Below are positions 22,500 to 33,639 of a DNA stretch of 64,000 nucleotides, piece by piece. The notes under the pieces were generated by a model. It was not told where the DNA came from, made no database searches, and worked only from the letters and a program-made list of their open reading frames with translations. Origin of the DNA: Diadema setosum (lineage: Eukaryota > Echinodermata > Echinoidea > Diadematoida > Diadematidae); contig CM067070.1 in NCBI GenBank assembly GCA_033980235.1, forward strand, positions 9,254,195 through 9,318,194, read 5' to 3'. Each line of letters opens with the position of its first letter. Position 1 is the stretch's first letter. The position numbers were made by a program, and so were the translations under genes.

Positions 22500-22870
22500 G
22501 GGTTTGGATGGGTTAATAATAATAATAGTTCACAACATTTATATAGCGCATTATCACATGAATGTCTCTTAGCGCTACGGGAAAAAAAAATAGAATTTTA
22601 AGGAAGAAGAAGAAAGGAAGAAAGAAGAAGAAGGTACAGTTTCAGAGACGGTAAGTCATCATTCATAGTCATAGAACTATTCAATAAACAAATAAGTTTT
22701 TAACATGGATTTAAATTTGTCTAGAGAGTCTGTTTGCTTCAAACATTCAGGTTAACTGTTCCAGAGTTGAGGCGATGCTGACTGAAAACAGGGAGTTGGA
22801 AAGAGAGCTCTAGAACCATAAGATTGTGTATTGACAGGAGGAGGTATTAAAAGGGTTTAGGGTGATCGGT
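22500..22870 (-). mobile_element. L2-like LINE 3' end, decayed
   Basis: Minus-strand translation near 22680–22720 gives DKFKSMLKTYLFIE followed by a stop, the standard end of L2-type ORF2. The preceding ~100 bp matches the block before it only in degraded form. The AATAATAATA…TATATAGCGC segment (about 22517–22550) is the 3' tail. Confidence 0.55.
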
Positions 22871-23407
22871 CCCGCAGTCTCAGCTATACCAGTGCACTTA
22901 CAAGGCATCCTGACCTGTTCCGTATCATTCTATCGTATCATGAAATAATTATGATTATGGTATCGTTCAATTTGTATTAATGTTAGAAATATACTTCGTG
23001 TATCATGTACAAAAAGTATTTATTGATTACAAATGTTTCGCAATCGGTTATGTATTTTTTTTTTTAATCATTGTTCAGGATATCTTACAGGTCTAGATAT
23101 TTCCCATGGTTTGTTATTTACGTCAGTGTCTACTGCCTTCTTTTAGGAAGATTGTATACAATATTATTGAGAAATAATTATGATTGCATTGACTGATGCC
23201 TTACAACGGGAGCGTTCAAAGATCTGATGCTATGAAAGAACGCTTATTAAGAGACCAAACACCGGGAGCCGATACTCCTAGTCGAATCAGGAGGACACGA
23301 GTACATAACATACAAACTGCGACGTCATATATCCTGGGTTTAGAAATGTGATTAAGATTGGCTAGAGACCTCTGTCCCTTTCCCAGTCACCCCTCCCCTC
23401 CCCCAAT

Positions 23408-23471
23408 AAAGAAGAAGACGAAGAAGAAGAAGAAGAAGAAGAAGAAGAAGAAGAAGAAGAAGAAGAAGAAA
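23408..23471. repeat. (GAA)n microsatellite
   Basis: About twenty AAG/GAA units, nearly uninterrupted. Confidence 0.9.
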
Positions 23472-23764
23472 AGAGAGTGTTGACACGGACAGCCGAAAAC
23501 TGTAGTCGCGATCGACGCACTGATCTCCTCGGTAGTACTGACTTCAGCGTAGACTTCTTTGTAAAACCTTGCAGTTCGCCTTTAATATAGCGCCATCTAT
23601 CGGAGAATCCCTGGAATGGACAGATCACGATTTGCGTGCTTCAATCTGTAATCATCTTCAGTGAACATGCAGCGTAAAATTTTTGCAAAATATTGATGAA
23701 AGTCTTTCGTGACTGATTGGAACCAGCTGTCCTCCAGTTCCTACTGGAAGGAACGCAGTGTGCC

Positions 23765-24885
23765 ACTGTGTATTCACAATGATTCACAATGACGGATTGT
23801 GTTCACATAGTCGACTATGTGAAGAGGCTCGAATTTAACAGTGTCAGTGAGTGTGAAGATGATTTTACTCTGGAGTGTGGTTTTGCACAGAGCGTTCACA
23901 TAGTACTGCTTTGTTTCACACTGTGAAATGACTCACATTGGGTTCACATTGTTAAACAGTGTGGAGGGATTACATACTACGTTCACAGTGTTTACACCGT
24001 GTTTCTCACAAGCAGGGGTGATCTGGTCTTCAAGTCCTACACAAATGAGCATTATTTCCCTGTATATGGCATTTATAAATCGCATTTTAGTACATTGTAT
24101 TTCATACTTCCCTCGGAAGAGATTCACCAACGGAGTTTACATGCAATGGCACACAATAGTTATACCTCAGAGAATGGGATGACGTAATAAGAATCAATTC
24201 ATAGTTTGTATCAATCGACGCAGCAATTTGTTTAGATAATAAGGTACTACAAGTAAACATTCAAACTTTGTTTTGCAAACCAGATTATCGCCTGTCTTTA
24301 CTTTTTAACATGATGAACATAATAACCGAGTTCCATCATTTTGTGAAAATGGAAAAGACCAATAATCTATACGAAAATACAATGTCGGATGAAGTGATAT
24401 GAAGGACATCGTGTCTGAAAATGTTTGCTCATTGCTTTACAAGCACCCCATTGTCTATTCATGCGTATTTAATTCGCCAAGTGTTATTTGTTGAGTTTTA
24501 CAAAACATCTCGCTTAAAAAAAAAAATCATAATAAACTTTTGACAACTACTGCAACAATTGCTAGTAAGGATGTTGATTACGAAAAACAATGGAATTTAT
24601 ATTACCATTGTCAGGACTGGAGCCCCCTGACATATTATGATTATCATATTCGACGCACGAAGAAAGACAGACAAACAGGCAGACAGATTTGTGGCAGGAT
24701 AGTTAGATATCCTTGCTGGAAAGAACACCGTGTCTCACAGTGTGAAGGAAAATGTGAAATACAATGTGAACACATTGTGAACACACTGTGAAATCTTTTC
24801 ACATTGTTAGATTCGAAAGCTTTTAGATATTGTGAACACATTGTAAATCATTCATTCTCAATGTGAAACAGTACACAAATAGTGA
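23765..24885. repeat. Cluster of TTCACA/TGTGAA motifs in opposing orientations
   Basis: Two dense blocks (about 23765–23995 and 24725–24885) contain many copies of TTCACANTGTGAA-like half-sites, including TCACATAGTCGACTATGTGA (23805–23824). They flank ~700 bp without such motifs. The layout is that of a transposon with subterminal repeats. A further block with the same words follows at 25480–25570. Confidence 0.5.
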
Positions 24886-24894
24886 ATGGTCACG

Positions 24895-25020
24895 AGTGCA
24901 ATGGTACGAGATTTCGCACGAGGTGAAAGATAGAGGCGCTCTATTCAACGAGGCGAAGCCGAGTTGAATAGTGCGCCTCATCTTTCACCGAGTGCGAAAT
25001 CTCGTTCCATTGCACGAGTA
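24895..25020. repeat. ~125-bp near-perfect palindrome
   Basis: CGAGTGCAATGGTACGAGAT at the left pairs with ATCTCGTTCCATTGCACGAG at the right. The arms (GCACGAGGTGAAAGAT / ATCTTTCACCGAGTGC and CTATTCAAC / GTTGAATAG) meet at a short loop around GAGGCGAAGCCGAG. It would form a strong hairpin. Confidence 0.8.
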
Positions 25021-25040
25021 AAGACCATACACTATTTGAT

Positions 25041-25469
25041 TTATACAACGTCCAAGTAGATCTTTTTGGTCTAAGTAGGCCTAGAAGTCTATATATGTAT
25101 GAAAATATAGCTATACTTACATGTGGATCCACTGCGATTCTCTTTCTGGCTTGTGCAATCAGTGTAGATACAGGTCACAGCTATACTAGCGCTCATACAC
25201 GTACACTAGCACTACGTAGGCCTATGTACGCGCATGCATGTACCGCACACGTACCTGCGCCAGCTGCATGCGATCCTCAATATGCAACACACAGTACACG
25301 CAGTACCGAGCAATTTCTCGAACCGTGGAATAGAACGAAAAAATCGAACCAAGTTGCACGCAAAAATAGAACCAAAATTGCACGGCGCGTTGAATGGAGT
25401 ACTTATTTAATATTACGTCACCAACAATCCTCCAATCAAATTACAAGGATCTACTTGGACGTTGTATAA
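25041..25469. repeat. Inverted-repeat pair (TTATACAACGTCCAAGTAGA)
   Basis: TTATACAACGTCCAAGTAGA at 25041–25060 (continuing TC) is perfectly inverted at 25448–25469. The ~385 bp between is CG-containing with no gene. It is a small TIR element or the end of a larger composite with the preceding palindrome. Confidence 0.6.
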
Positions 25470-26021
25470 AACAATATACTGTGATGTGAACACTGAAAAA
25501 TCACACCACATCATGAAACCATCTTCTAGCGCGTTCACAGAGCTGACTATGTGAGGACGTTGTTGACACACTAGTGGGATACTGTTACTTCCATCAAGGA
25601 TAAAATGATGCATTCATATTGTTTTGGTAGATATGTATAAATAATGCTCGATTATCTTTTAAATTTCTTTTATATACACAGAGAGGCAAATGAGAGCTTG
25701 ATGAGTGTAAAGGTCACCTCCGGAAAAACGAGGTCATGCATTGAACTAAGCGAGTATTGAGAGAGATTGTAAGATGTGAAAAATATATATCTACCTCTTG
25801 TCTGCTATGGATGCTGCCTCTATAAGGGTTTCTTTTTCCATTATAAACGAATATGGTTGGTACATGCGAACATATCACATAGTGCAAGAATTGATTAAAG
25901 TGATGAGAACTTTAATAGATCAGGGTAGTTTCCTGCTTGGCAGACGTGTACTAGTATGTTGCCTAGGTCTAGGTTGTGTTATGGTTGTCTGTGGCGGGAC
26001 GAGGACGAATCCTGTAATATA

Positions 26022-26420
26022 TTTAGAGGAATGGTACAGTTTCGGTTGAGATTGTGCTGCACGTTTCCAACGGTTTTTTTTTTATGATGATGACTTTTTT
26101 TTTTAGATCATGAGAAACCTCTTACATGAAAGAACACAATGAGTCTAAATTCTAAGAGGAATTCAAAGTTTATATGGTGAAAATTGGCTTTCAAACAAAG
26201 TAATCCTTATAAAAAGGTGGAAGCCATGCACTTTTTATTTGGATCACTTTGTTTTACTCTGTTTTTGGATATCTCAGCCATTTCAAAACCGATTTTCACC
26301 GAATGAACTTCGAATTCCTCTCAGAATTGTGTGCTCTTTAACATTTTATAAAGTGATTTCAAATTATCTTGCAAAAAAAAAGAAGCTAAACTCTAAAATC
26401 AATACCATACTAACCCTTCA
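26022..26420. mobile_element. Foldback MITE, family A, copy 3
   Basis: The left arm TTTAGAGGAATGGTACAGTT and the inner GAATTCAAAGTTTATATGGTG/AACTTCGAATTCCTCT arms match copies 1 and 2. The right terminus (AATACCATACTAACCCTTCA) is degraded. Confidence 0.65.
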
Positions 26421-26844
26421 ATTCTTCTAATAATTATGATAAAAATGTTCGTTATGCCAATTGCATTCATGCCCATTTAACTGTCTTCCATCGTTTTATG
26501 TTTTGATGTCTTTATTTGTTTATTCATTTATATATTCAGTCTTATTTTAACAGGGTATAGCCCTATCAATGGGCCAAAATGTCGCCAAATATGTTCGAAA
26601 ACTATTATGTGGTAATCACGTTCAATCAATGATGTTCATTTTATCTTACATGTCTTATTCTATCCTGCTTATTGTTTCGTGCAATGCTCAATATTTTTGC
26701 CCGATAAATGCACCTATTTGTTCTTCTTTTTACCATGTTTATGTACAGAAAAACAAAGATGAAGAAGACCAAATGTCGAAAGCTTCAACTAATTCAGCTG
26801 GCATCCTGCGACATCTCCCTGTCAATTTGTCACGATTGTACTAT

Positions 26845-27235
26845 GGTGAGCTGGCTCAGTCGGTTATGGCACGTCTGCCTCACGATTCAAAGGACCCGGG
26901 TTCGATTCCCGAGTCTCACTGAGCAATGTGTGTGTAATCATACCGTCCCCTCTAGTAAGAAGCAAAACACACTGTCCATCAAAAATGACATGAAACAGTT
27001 GTCCCGTGTGTGAGAGAGTAAAGACTCATGCACGTAAAAGATCCCACTTCATTAATTTATTCCTCGCAAAGAGCAGGGTATTTAACCCGGTGAAGTGGCC
27101 TCACCTCACATCCACCTTGACCCAATGGAAGATCAGCGAGTGTAACTGAATGTGGGCTATCCAGCCATCTTCTCAGTTGGAAAATAAAACAAACAAGCAA
27201 ACAAAGAAACAAAAAGAAACAAACGATCCACAGAG
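26845..27235 (+). mobile_element. tRNA-derived SINE
   Basis: The head has an A-box-like TGGCTCAGTCGGTTA (26852–26866) and a B box GGGTTCGATTCCC (26898–26910), spaced as in a tRNA. A tRNA-unrelated body follows with the phrase CATGCACGTAAAAGATCCC. Much of the body reappears inverted at 62016–62222. It is not a functional tRNA: the acceptor stem does not pair and the body continues without a terminator. Confidence 0.7.
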
Positions 27236-27249
27236 GACAAAAGCGTCTA

Positions 27250-28480
27250 GTACTCAGTATCATACGATATAGAGTGGAACAGAAACTCCAAATTGTAATA
27301 ACAAAAAAGAAGAAAAAAATATATTCCTTTGTGGCTCACATCTGAAGTTCACTTTGAATGAAAGTGGCATTCAAGATGATTTACATAATTGTACATCTTA
27401 TAAGGCATAAGTTAATAGTGCCATGTATCGATTTGTGAGTTTTATTGTGGTCCTTGAGCAGATAAACCAATACTCTAAAGACCCAAAACATAATACACTG
27501 AGAAAGGGTGATGGCATGAGAGGCTCGTTATATTCCAGAAATGTAGCATGGAATTCAACGACATGGTTAGACCATCACTGTGTAGAATTTATGCATGCTC
27601 TCCTCTTTTGCAGTGCTTCCTTCAGCACTAAGGCATGCATTCCACTGTGAAGCTGCTATATGTCATCATCCTCGTACATTATGATTTGTCATGAATTTTG
27701 AAAACATTCGTATTCCTCTTTCCAAACACTATAAATTCTGAAACTCTGTATTCAGTAATGGTGGCATATAGATAGTTGTTCAAATGTATGAGTCAGCTAA
27801 TCATCCGGAGGTCTCCTTTAATCATTACCAGCGTTTAGACACTAACGTCACAACCAATTAGTGCAGATCGGTGAAAAAACAAAACGAACAAACAATCTCT
27901 CACATATTAAATCCAGAATTACCAAAATCGCAATAGAGGCCGAAGGTTGATTTTTTGAATCGGTAGAGGAAATTTTTTGCATTATTCAGTGCTGAATCAT
28001 TGAGAAAAGGAGCGTGCGGTCAGATTACCGGCTCATGATATTAAAGGATGCACATTCTGACATTCGCCGATGTGAAAACACCCTCGCTTTGATTTTCTGT
28101 GTTCATATATATAGCTAAACTAGAGCATGGGGCCTTATGAAACAAACAAACAAACAAACAAACAAACAAACAAACAAACAAACATGAACAATAAAGCTAC
28201 CATGATAATGTCGCGAAGTTCAAGTCGCTCTGTCGAACATGATATGACCTGTATAAAGTGTTTTGTAACAGATACTCAAGCTACTCGTTGTACCGGGGAT
28301 TTCCACAGTCCTTATCGAGGCCATGTTCACATTAATTTGTTGCCTCTGCGTCGCCAGAGTTACCTTCACGTACTCGTCTACATTGCGGTTATCCTAATTT
28401 CTTCATTTTCTTTATCGAATGTTCTCTCACAGCTGTTATTGAGCAATATTGCTTTGGCAACATAATAAATTATATAGGTG
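27250..28480. other. Spacer upstream of the Hsp70 gene
   Basis: Apart from an (AAAC)n run at 28138–28183, nothing recognisable. The 112-aa ORF across that run is translated microsatellite. Confidence 0.5.
28138..28183. repeat. (AAAC)n microsatellite
   Basis: About eleven AAAC units ending in AAACATG, ~550 bp upstream of the Hsp70 start codon. Confidence 0.9.
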
Positions 28481-28659
28481 GCAATCAGGTGGGTGACATT
28501 AGTGAGTTCAGTTCACTGTTCGACGGCGCCGTATTGAGCCACGTAAAGCTATACCTCACAGTAACCAACAATTACATCTTTTATTTGCGACAAGCTCAAA
28601 TACGGGCATTTGATCTTTCAACTGGTGAATTGAATGAAGAAGCAGTGAATGTTGTGAAT

Positions 28660-28743
28660 TAGCAGGACGCACCAATCCAATCAAGTAACATCAGCGTCAT
28701 TAGTTTTCAGGAAATTACTAACAAAATACACCAAGTCAGAAGA
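28660..28743 (+). promoter_or_regulatory. Hsp70 5' flank with CCAAT-like words and possible 5' UTR acceptor
   Basis: CACCAATCCAATC (about 28670–28682) gives two overlapping CCAAT-type words. TTAGTTTTCAG (about 28700–28710) could be a 3' splice site of a 5' UTR intron. I found no canonical heat-shock element (alternating GAA/TTC at 5-bp spacing) in the 260 bp before the ATG, which would fit constitutive expression. Speculative. Confidence 0.25.
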
Positions 28744-28931
28744 ATGGCGGCAAGAGAAGCACCAGCTATTGGAATCGACTTGGGAACGACCTACTCGTGT
28801 GTCGGTGTCTTCCAGAACGGCAAAGTCGAGATCATTGCCAACGACCAGGGAAACCGGACCACGCCGAGTTGCGTCGCCTTCACCGACACGGAGCGGCTCA
28901 TCGGAGATGCAGCCAAGAACCAAATTGCCAA
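28744..28931 (+). CDS. HSP70: Hsp70, coding exon 1 (residues 1–62 and part of 63)
   Basis: Cytosolic-type Hsp70 chaperone, ATP-dependent binding of unfolded proteins. The exon begins at an ATG in good context (GAAGAATGG) and encodes the start of the nucleotide-binding domain, including the first Hsp70 signature [12 protein letters not shown] (residues 11–22) with Asp12 and Thr15/16 of the phosphate-binding loop. It ends in AA|GTAAGT, phase 2, and joins exon 2 at 63071 to complete Lys63. Oddities: residue 43 is Cys where cytosolic Hsp70s usually have Tyr (TTPSCVAF), and residue 63 is Lys where Met is usual. The N-terminus is two residues longer than mammalian HSC70. Introns suggest a cognate rather than a strictly inducible gene. 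Confidence 0.93.
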
Positions 28932-28984
28932 GTAAGTACAGCAGATATTTTGCTGTAATTGTCTTGTTTCATTAGATCTGTGTT

Positions 28985-29055
28985 CTGCGCTGGAAATTCA
29001 GAGATCTGGTGCACTCTCTTGGTGAAATATTCGATTTCTTTGCCTATCAAAAGAG

Positions 29056-29099
<44 letters not shown>

Positions 29100-29410
29100 G
29101 GGAAATGTGCAGGGGAGGGTGTGAGAGGGGGATACCCCCTCCGAGACTAGGGAGAGTTTTGCATTTCATATTTGAAATTAAGAGATCTGGTGCACCATTT
29201 CTTGTAATGTTCGATATTCAGGGAAATGTTCAGGGAAAGATTGTGGGAGGGGTTATACCTTTAAACCCAAAGGTTATGGGAGGTTTTTGAAGGGGGAACA
29301 CCCCCTCCCACAAAAGGGAGATTTTGTATTTTCAGACCTGGAAATCTAAGATATGGTGCATAATGCTTTTGAAATATTCGATTTCTGTTTCTATTAAGAA
29401 TGTTAGCAGA
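28985..29410. repeat. Degenerate tandem repeat, ~170–180-bp unit, 3 copies
   Basis: The words GAGATCTGGTGCA and GTGAAATATTCGATTTCT recur at about 29001, 29182 and 29348 (the last as AAGATATGGTGCAT). Each is followed by TTCAGGGAAATGT or equivalent and CCCCCTCC-rich text. The array begins 50 bp after the Hsp70 donor site. Confidence 0.65.
29053..29095. repeat. (AT)n microsatellite
   Basis: About twenty TA units within the first unit of the tandem array. Confidence 0.9.
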
Positions 29411-29710
29411 AAAGAGATAAGTACTAGTATTCAATTTAAGGTATTGTGCTGGGGAGCATGGGGAAGGGAGAGTTTTGCATTTTTATGGTTGCCATTCATT
29501 GACCTGGTACACACTTTTTTTTTTCACATCTCGGGAATTATTGGGGGGGGGGGCAAAATGATATGTTTTCGCATTAGTGCCCTCAACATTTTCATGGGGA
29601 GGGAGGGAACTGCCCCTTTGCCCCCGTAGGATCGACGACCCTACTAACCATCCCTGGATGCCCGTAGATATTCCTGACTGAGTCATTATCGTTTGCTCAA
29701 TGATACAGGA

Positions 29711-29752
29711 AATGTGTGTGTATGTGTGTGTGTGTGTGCGTGTGTATGTGTA
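29711..29752. repeat. (GT)n microsatellite followed by a G-run
   Basis: GTGTGTATGTGTGTGTGTGT-type run, then ten or more G from about 29755. Confidence 0.85.
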
Positions 29753-29994
29753 TTGGGGGGGGGGGAGAGGGTTAAATCCTGGCGATTTTGTTGTATTTTG
29801 TTTTTCTTAGGTAATTTGCAGATGGTCCAGAGTGGCGCGCGTTACAACAGGTATACTGGTATGGTATTTTACGTTTTCAACATCTGAACCATGCTTTAAG
29901 TCGATATTTTGCGAGCGAGCGAAGAGAGCGATCGCTTGAGGAAATTATGAATAGTCAGACCTGCCATCCAAGGGAGACAAAAAAAAACAACAAT

Positions 29995-30304
29995 ATTCTA
30001 AGAGGAATTGATAATCTAATTGATGAAAACCGGTTTTCAAATGGCTGAGATATCCAAACATAAAGTAAAACAAAGCGATCCTAATAAAAGATGGGTCCCA
30101 CCTTTTATTAGGATCGCTTTGTTTTGGATATCTCAGTCGTTTCAAAGTCTATTTTCGTCAAATAAACGTTGCATTCCTCTTAGAATCATTCTATTATGCT
30201 CATTCATATTTTATGCGAGGTTTCCCATTATTTAAAAAGATGTTCGTCAAAAAACGTTGGAAACCTGGAGCCCCATCTCAACCGAAACTGCACCATCACT
30301 TTAA
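29995..30304. mobile_element. Foldback MITE, family A, copy 4 (left end missing)
   Basis: The interior arms TCTAAGAGGAATTGATAATC and its inverted counterpart (…GCATTCCTCTTAGAATC, about 30170) and the right terminus AAACTGCACCATCACTTTAA match the family. The outer ~80 bp of the left arm is absent, so this copy is truncated. Confidence 0.65.
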
Positions 30305-31550
30305 GCTCTGTTTTGCTCTCACCAGGCGGCCGTGCCATCGAACGTCATGCAGTATGCCGAAATGAATACACTCACAATTCTTCTTCCATTTTTGTACAGG
30401 CCATCCCCCTCCTCCAAGAGGGGGGGGGGGGATGCATCCCCCATCCCCGGGATTTACGCCCATGATACCGAGTGTCGAGCAGAGGAGATTTGCAACACTG
30501 GCTTGAGCTAAAAGATTGATAATTCACAGATATGGTTCTGCCAAACTACTTTCAAATGATGAACAACCAGTAAACTGTCACATAGTGTTCTCTAAAGCAA
30601 TACGAAAAACAAATCTCGAAAAACATGCGTGGAGAAAATGATTAAAGTGTGACGTTTGTTGCAATTAGTAAAGTAATAAACTTCCACACGACTCTCGTCT
30701 GTAGCCTGCTTACTCCAAGCTCTTCGTGACTGCTTATTGTAAACTGTTAACATAAACAGTTACTGTCTTCATGTCATTTTTATAACTTAGTTTCTTGCGC
30801 AGACCTGCGAAAGTTTATCAAAATTCAATCTTTGTTTCGAAATAGTGTATCAACTATAGTTTCGCTGACTGATGCATAATTAGAATGACTTCGCAGATGG
30901 TAGTATAGATCAAGTTTTTCCATGTTCTTTGTGACTATCAAAACATAATGATAACTGTGAGTCACAAACCACAAAATGCCTACATGCCTCATCTTAAGGC
31001 AGCTGTACGAAGCAAAAGCTTCAAACAAATTACATATACTTTCTTGGTTACTTTGAGCAACTTTACACCAAACTCGGTTCAAATTTAGCCCGTCGTATGA
31101 AATGAAATATGCACAGATAGGCAAGAGACTACAATCCTCTCATTCAAGATTGTTGGTGTGAAGAAAATTGTCGTGTCATAATGTCCGACTTTCCCGCTTG
31201 TTGATAGTTGTTTTGTGTTCACATTTCTTTGTCATTTCATTTTGTTTGAACATTTGAATATGGTGTCTTCATCTATGTCATTGCGTTCCCTTCACCCAAG
31301 GTCCCGATCCTTTGGAACACGTTTTTAACATGGTTTAAATCTAATTCAATTTCCGTTCATGTTTAAGTGATACACTATCAAAAGTGTATTTTTCATGGGA
31401 CTTCAAACAATGATTTGAAAATAAATCGTAATTGTATTGATTCTCCTATAGTAACAAATCTAATTCATGTAATTGTGCAACTTCATGGTTTCCTAAGTTG
31501 CCTATTCGCATGCAAAAGATACAAACACATACACACAGACACAAAATCAG
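30305..31550. other. Intronic stretch with no recognisable feature
   Basis: AT-rich sequence. The 99-aa minus ORF at 30825–31124 has no credible domain. Confidence 0.5.
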
Positions 31551-31554
31551 AAAC

Positions 31555-31580
31555 ACACACACACACACACGTACACACAC
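31555..31580. repeat. (CA)n microsatellite
   Basis: Thirteen or so CA units, with further ACAC text on both sides. Confidence 0.85.
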
Positions 31581-31813
31581 ATACATTCAGACATGTATGA
31601 ACGTAATGAAGTCCATTCATATATTGGCCTTTCCTTATGGATGTATCAATTGATTTGAGACGACTGTTCAGGCAGTTGTCTGAGCAAACAACCCTTGCCT
31701 CAAAGACACCAGACACAAAGGCCAGTTGTTGGTCTCTAATGGATTCAATATTGCAACAATAATTCATTGACACTACACCATCTGAGACTACTAGCAGAGG
31801 AAAAAAAAAAAAG

Positions 31814-31836
31814 AAACTACTGAATGATATATATAC

Positions 31837-31875
<39 letters not shown>

Positions 31876-31912
31876 TGTATATATATATATATATATAACA
31901 CTCAGTAGTTTC
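31814..31912. repeat. Hairpin with (TA)n core
   Basis: GAAACTACTGAATG at the left and CACTCAGTAGTTTC at the right form a near-perfect inverted repeat around ~70 bp of TATATA. Confidence 0.75.
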
Positions 31913-32539
31913 AATTTTCATTAAATATACAAAGAATATGTATTTTTTTCTTTTTGGTGGCTGAGACATTTAATTGTTATGCAACACATGACTATAATAC
32001 ACAGTATGTTGACATGGAGAGAGAGTTATAGAATAATAGAAGCATATCATGATTTTCCAGGTAAAGAGCTTACATAAAATGATATTGCTAATTAAAATGA
32101 CAGACACGATAGCAATCCCACTGCAGCATACAGTCCACTGGGATGGCTGCCTTCTCACACAAACACTTTATTTCACTGAGAATTGACCTTTACTCATAAT
32201 GTCATAATGTATAATGAAAAAAGAGTCCTTTATTAAATTTCTTCAGTTCGACGAAGCCATGGCTGAAAATTACATTCTTTGCCTAATTTTAGTGACCTTT
32301 GACCTTGGCCTTTCACTTATTCCATTTCATCTTATCAATTGTATTTATAATTTCCGTCCTTCATACTACATAATGTTACCATCGGATTTTCCTAGCTGAT
32401 GTTACGGCTAGAAACTGCCATTTATTCACCTTACATTAACATGTTTAACTTTTGAGCTTTGGTCTTACCCTAATTCATTTCTGTTCAGCCAACAAACTAT
32501 ATATAGTAATATTAATACGACCACACATTTTCCTCTTAT

Positions 32540-33620
32540 TGTGATTGATTGATTGATTTTACTTCCGCAAAATAAAATATGTACATCGCTTCTTATTGAA
32601 AAATGCAAAGAAATTATCACAAAAGTACATGAAACTGCGGCTGGGTAGCCCTACTATTAGCTCCGCCCTCATGGTGGAGCTGTTCTACCCGAGGGGTCCA
32701 GAAGAAAACACACTCGGTATATCTGAAATTAACATACAAACTTGTATCAACAAAAACTACGCAACACAAAATTAAAATAGCATCCATTACTACATTTCAG
32801 TTATACAAACACTATTACCATGATGGCAATAAGCCAAATCAAAGAAGTTAACAAATATATTATACATCTATGCTTCAAAGAAAAAAGAAGCACAAGAAAA
32901 CAAGTACATACACAAATACACTTAAGTTGAAAATTTGATACTATTATACAAACACGATCCTCTATAACTAAAAGATTTGCGGCATTATTGAGTTTTGGGT
33001 TTTGGGAGAACAAGAGTACCAACAGAACTAAGATTATATGGCGTATTGGAAAATCTAAACATCTCTTTTGAATACGGTGGAAAAAAAAGTTATTTATGGC
33101 CTTAAATGTAATGGGGTACGCATGATCTTTACGCCGGGATTCTAATGTTTGAAGGTTCATCAAAGTATGGATTTTTTTTTATGTGAAACATGTTTATCAG
33201 GGTTTATTTGAAGAATATTATTCTCCGTGCCCTATTTTGTAATTTTTGGAGTTGATCTGTGTGTTTTGCCGCCGATGATCCATCAATAAAATCTGCATAA
33301 TCAAATAATGGGAGAATAAATATTGTATATATCAATTTCAAAGTTGAAGTATTTACATAACTGCGTAAATGGCCCAGAAATTTCACCAGTTTGACAATAT
33401 TCTTACACATTGTATCTATATGCATATCCCATTTCAGCTGTTGATCAATCATAACACCACAAGGTATTTCACAACATCCTTCTGTTCTTATTGAAAAAAA
33501 AAAAACATCCTTCTGTTCTATTCTATTTTCAGAAATGAATAATCTCAATTTACTACATTCACTCCAATTATAACGAGAACCCAGTAACATACACACTGTT
33601 TTTTTTTTCACAATTTACAC
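32540..33620 (-). mobile_element. LINE fragment (CR1-like), ORF2 C-terminus
   Basis: The minus frame at 33204–33611 carries the post-RT region: GVMIDQQLKWDMHIDTMCKN, then a connection block (LKLIYTIFILPLFDYADFI) and LQKLQNRARRII. The same protein continues in another frame at 32801–33163 after a frameshift. The 3' end is an AATC tandem tail (TGATTGATTGATTGATT on plus, ~32544–32560). It is 5'-truncated and inactive. Confidence 0.75.
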
Positions 33621-33639
33621 TAATCTTATTTAAACACAT

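Noticed and set aside
26848..26921. Candidate tRNA gene (A and B boxes)
   Set aside because: No paired acceptor stem, no terminator, and it continues into a SINE body repeated elsewhere.
28127..28465. 112-aa ORF upstream of Hsp70
   Set aside because: Starts in an (AAAC)n microsatellite and shows no domain.
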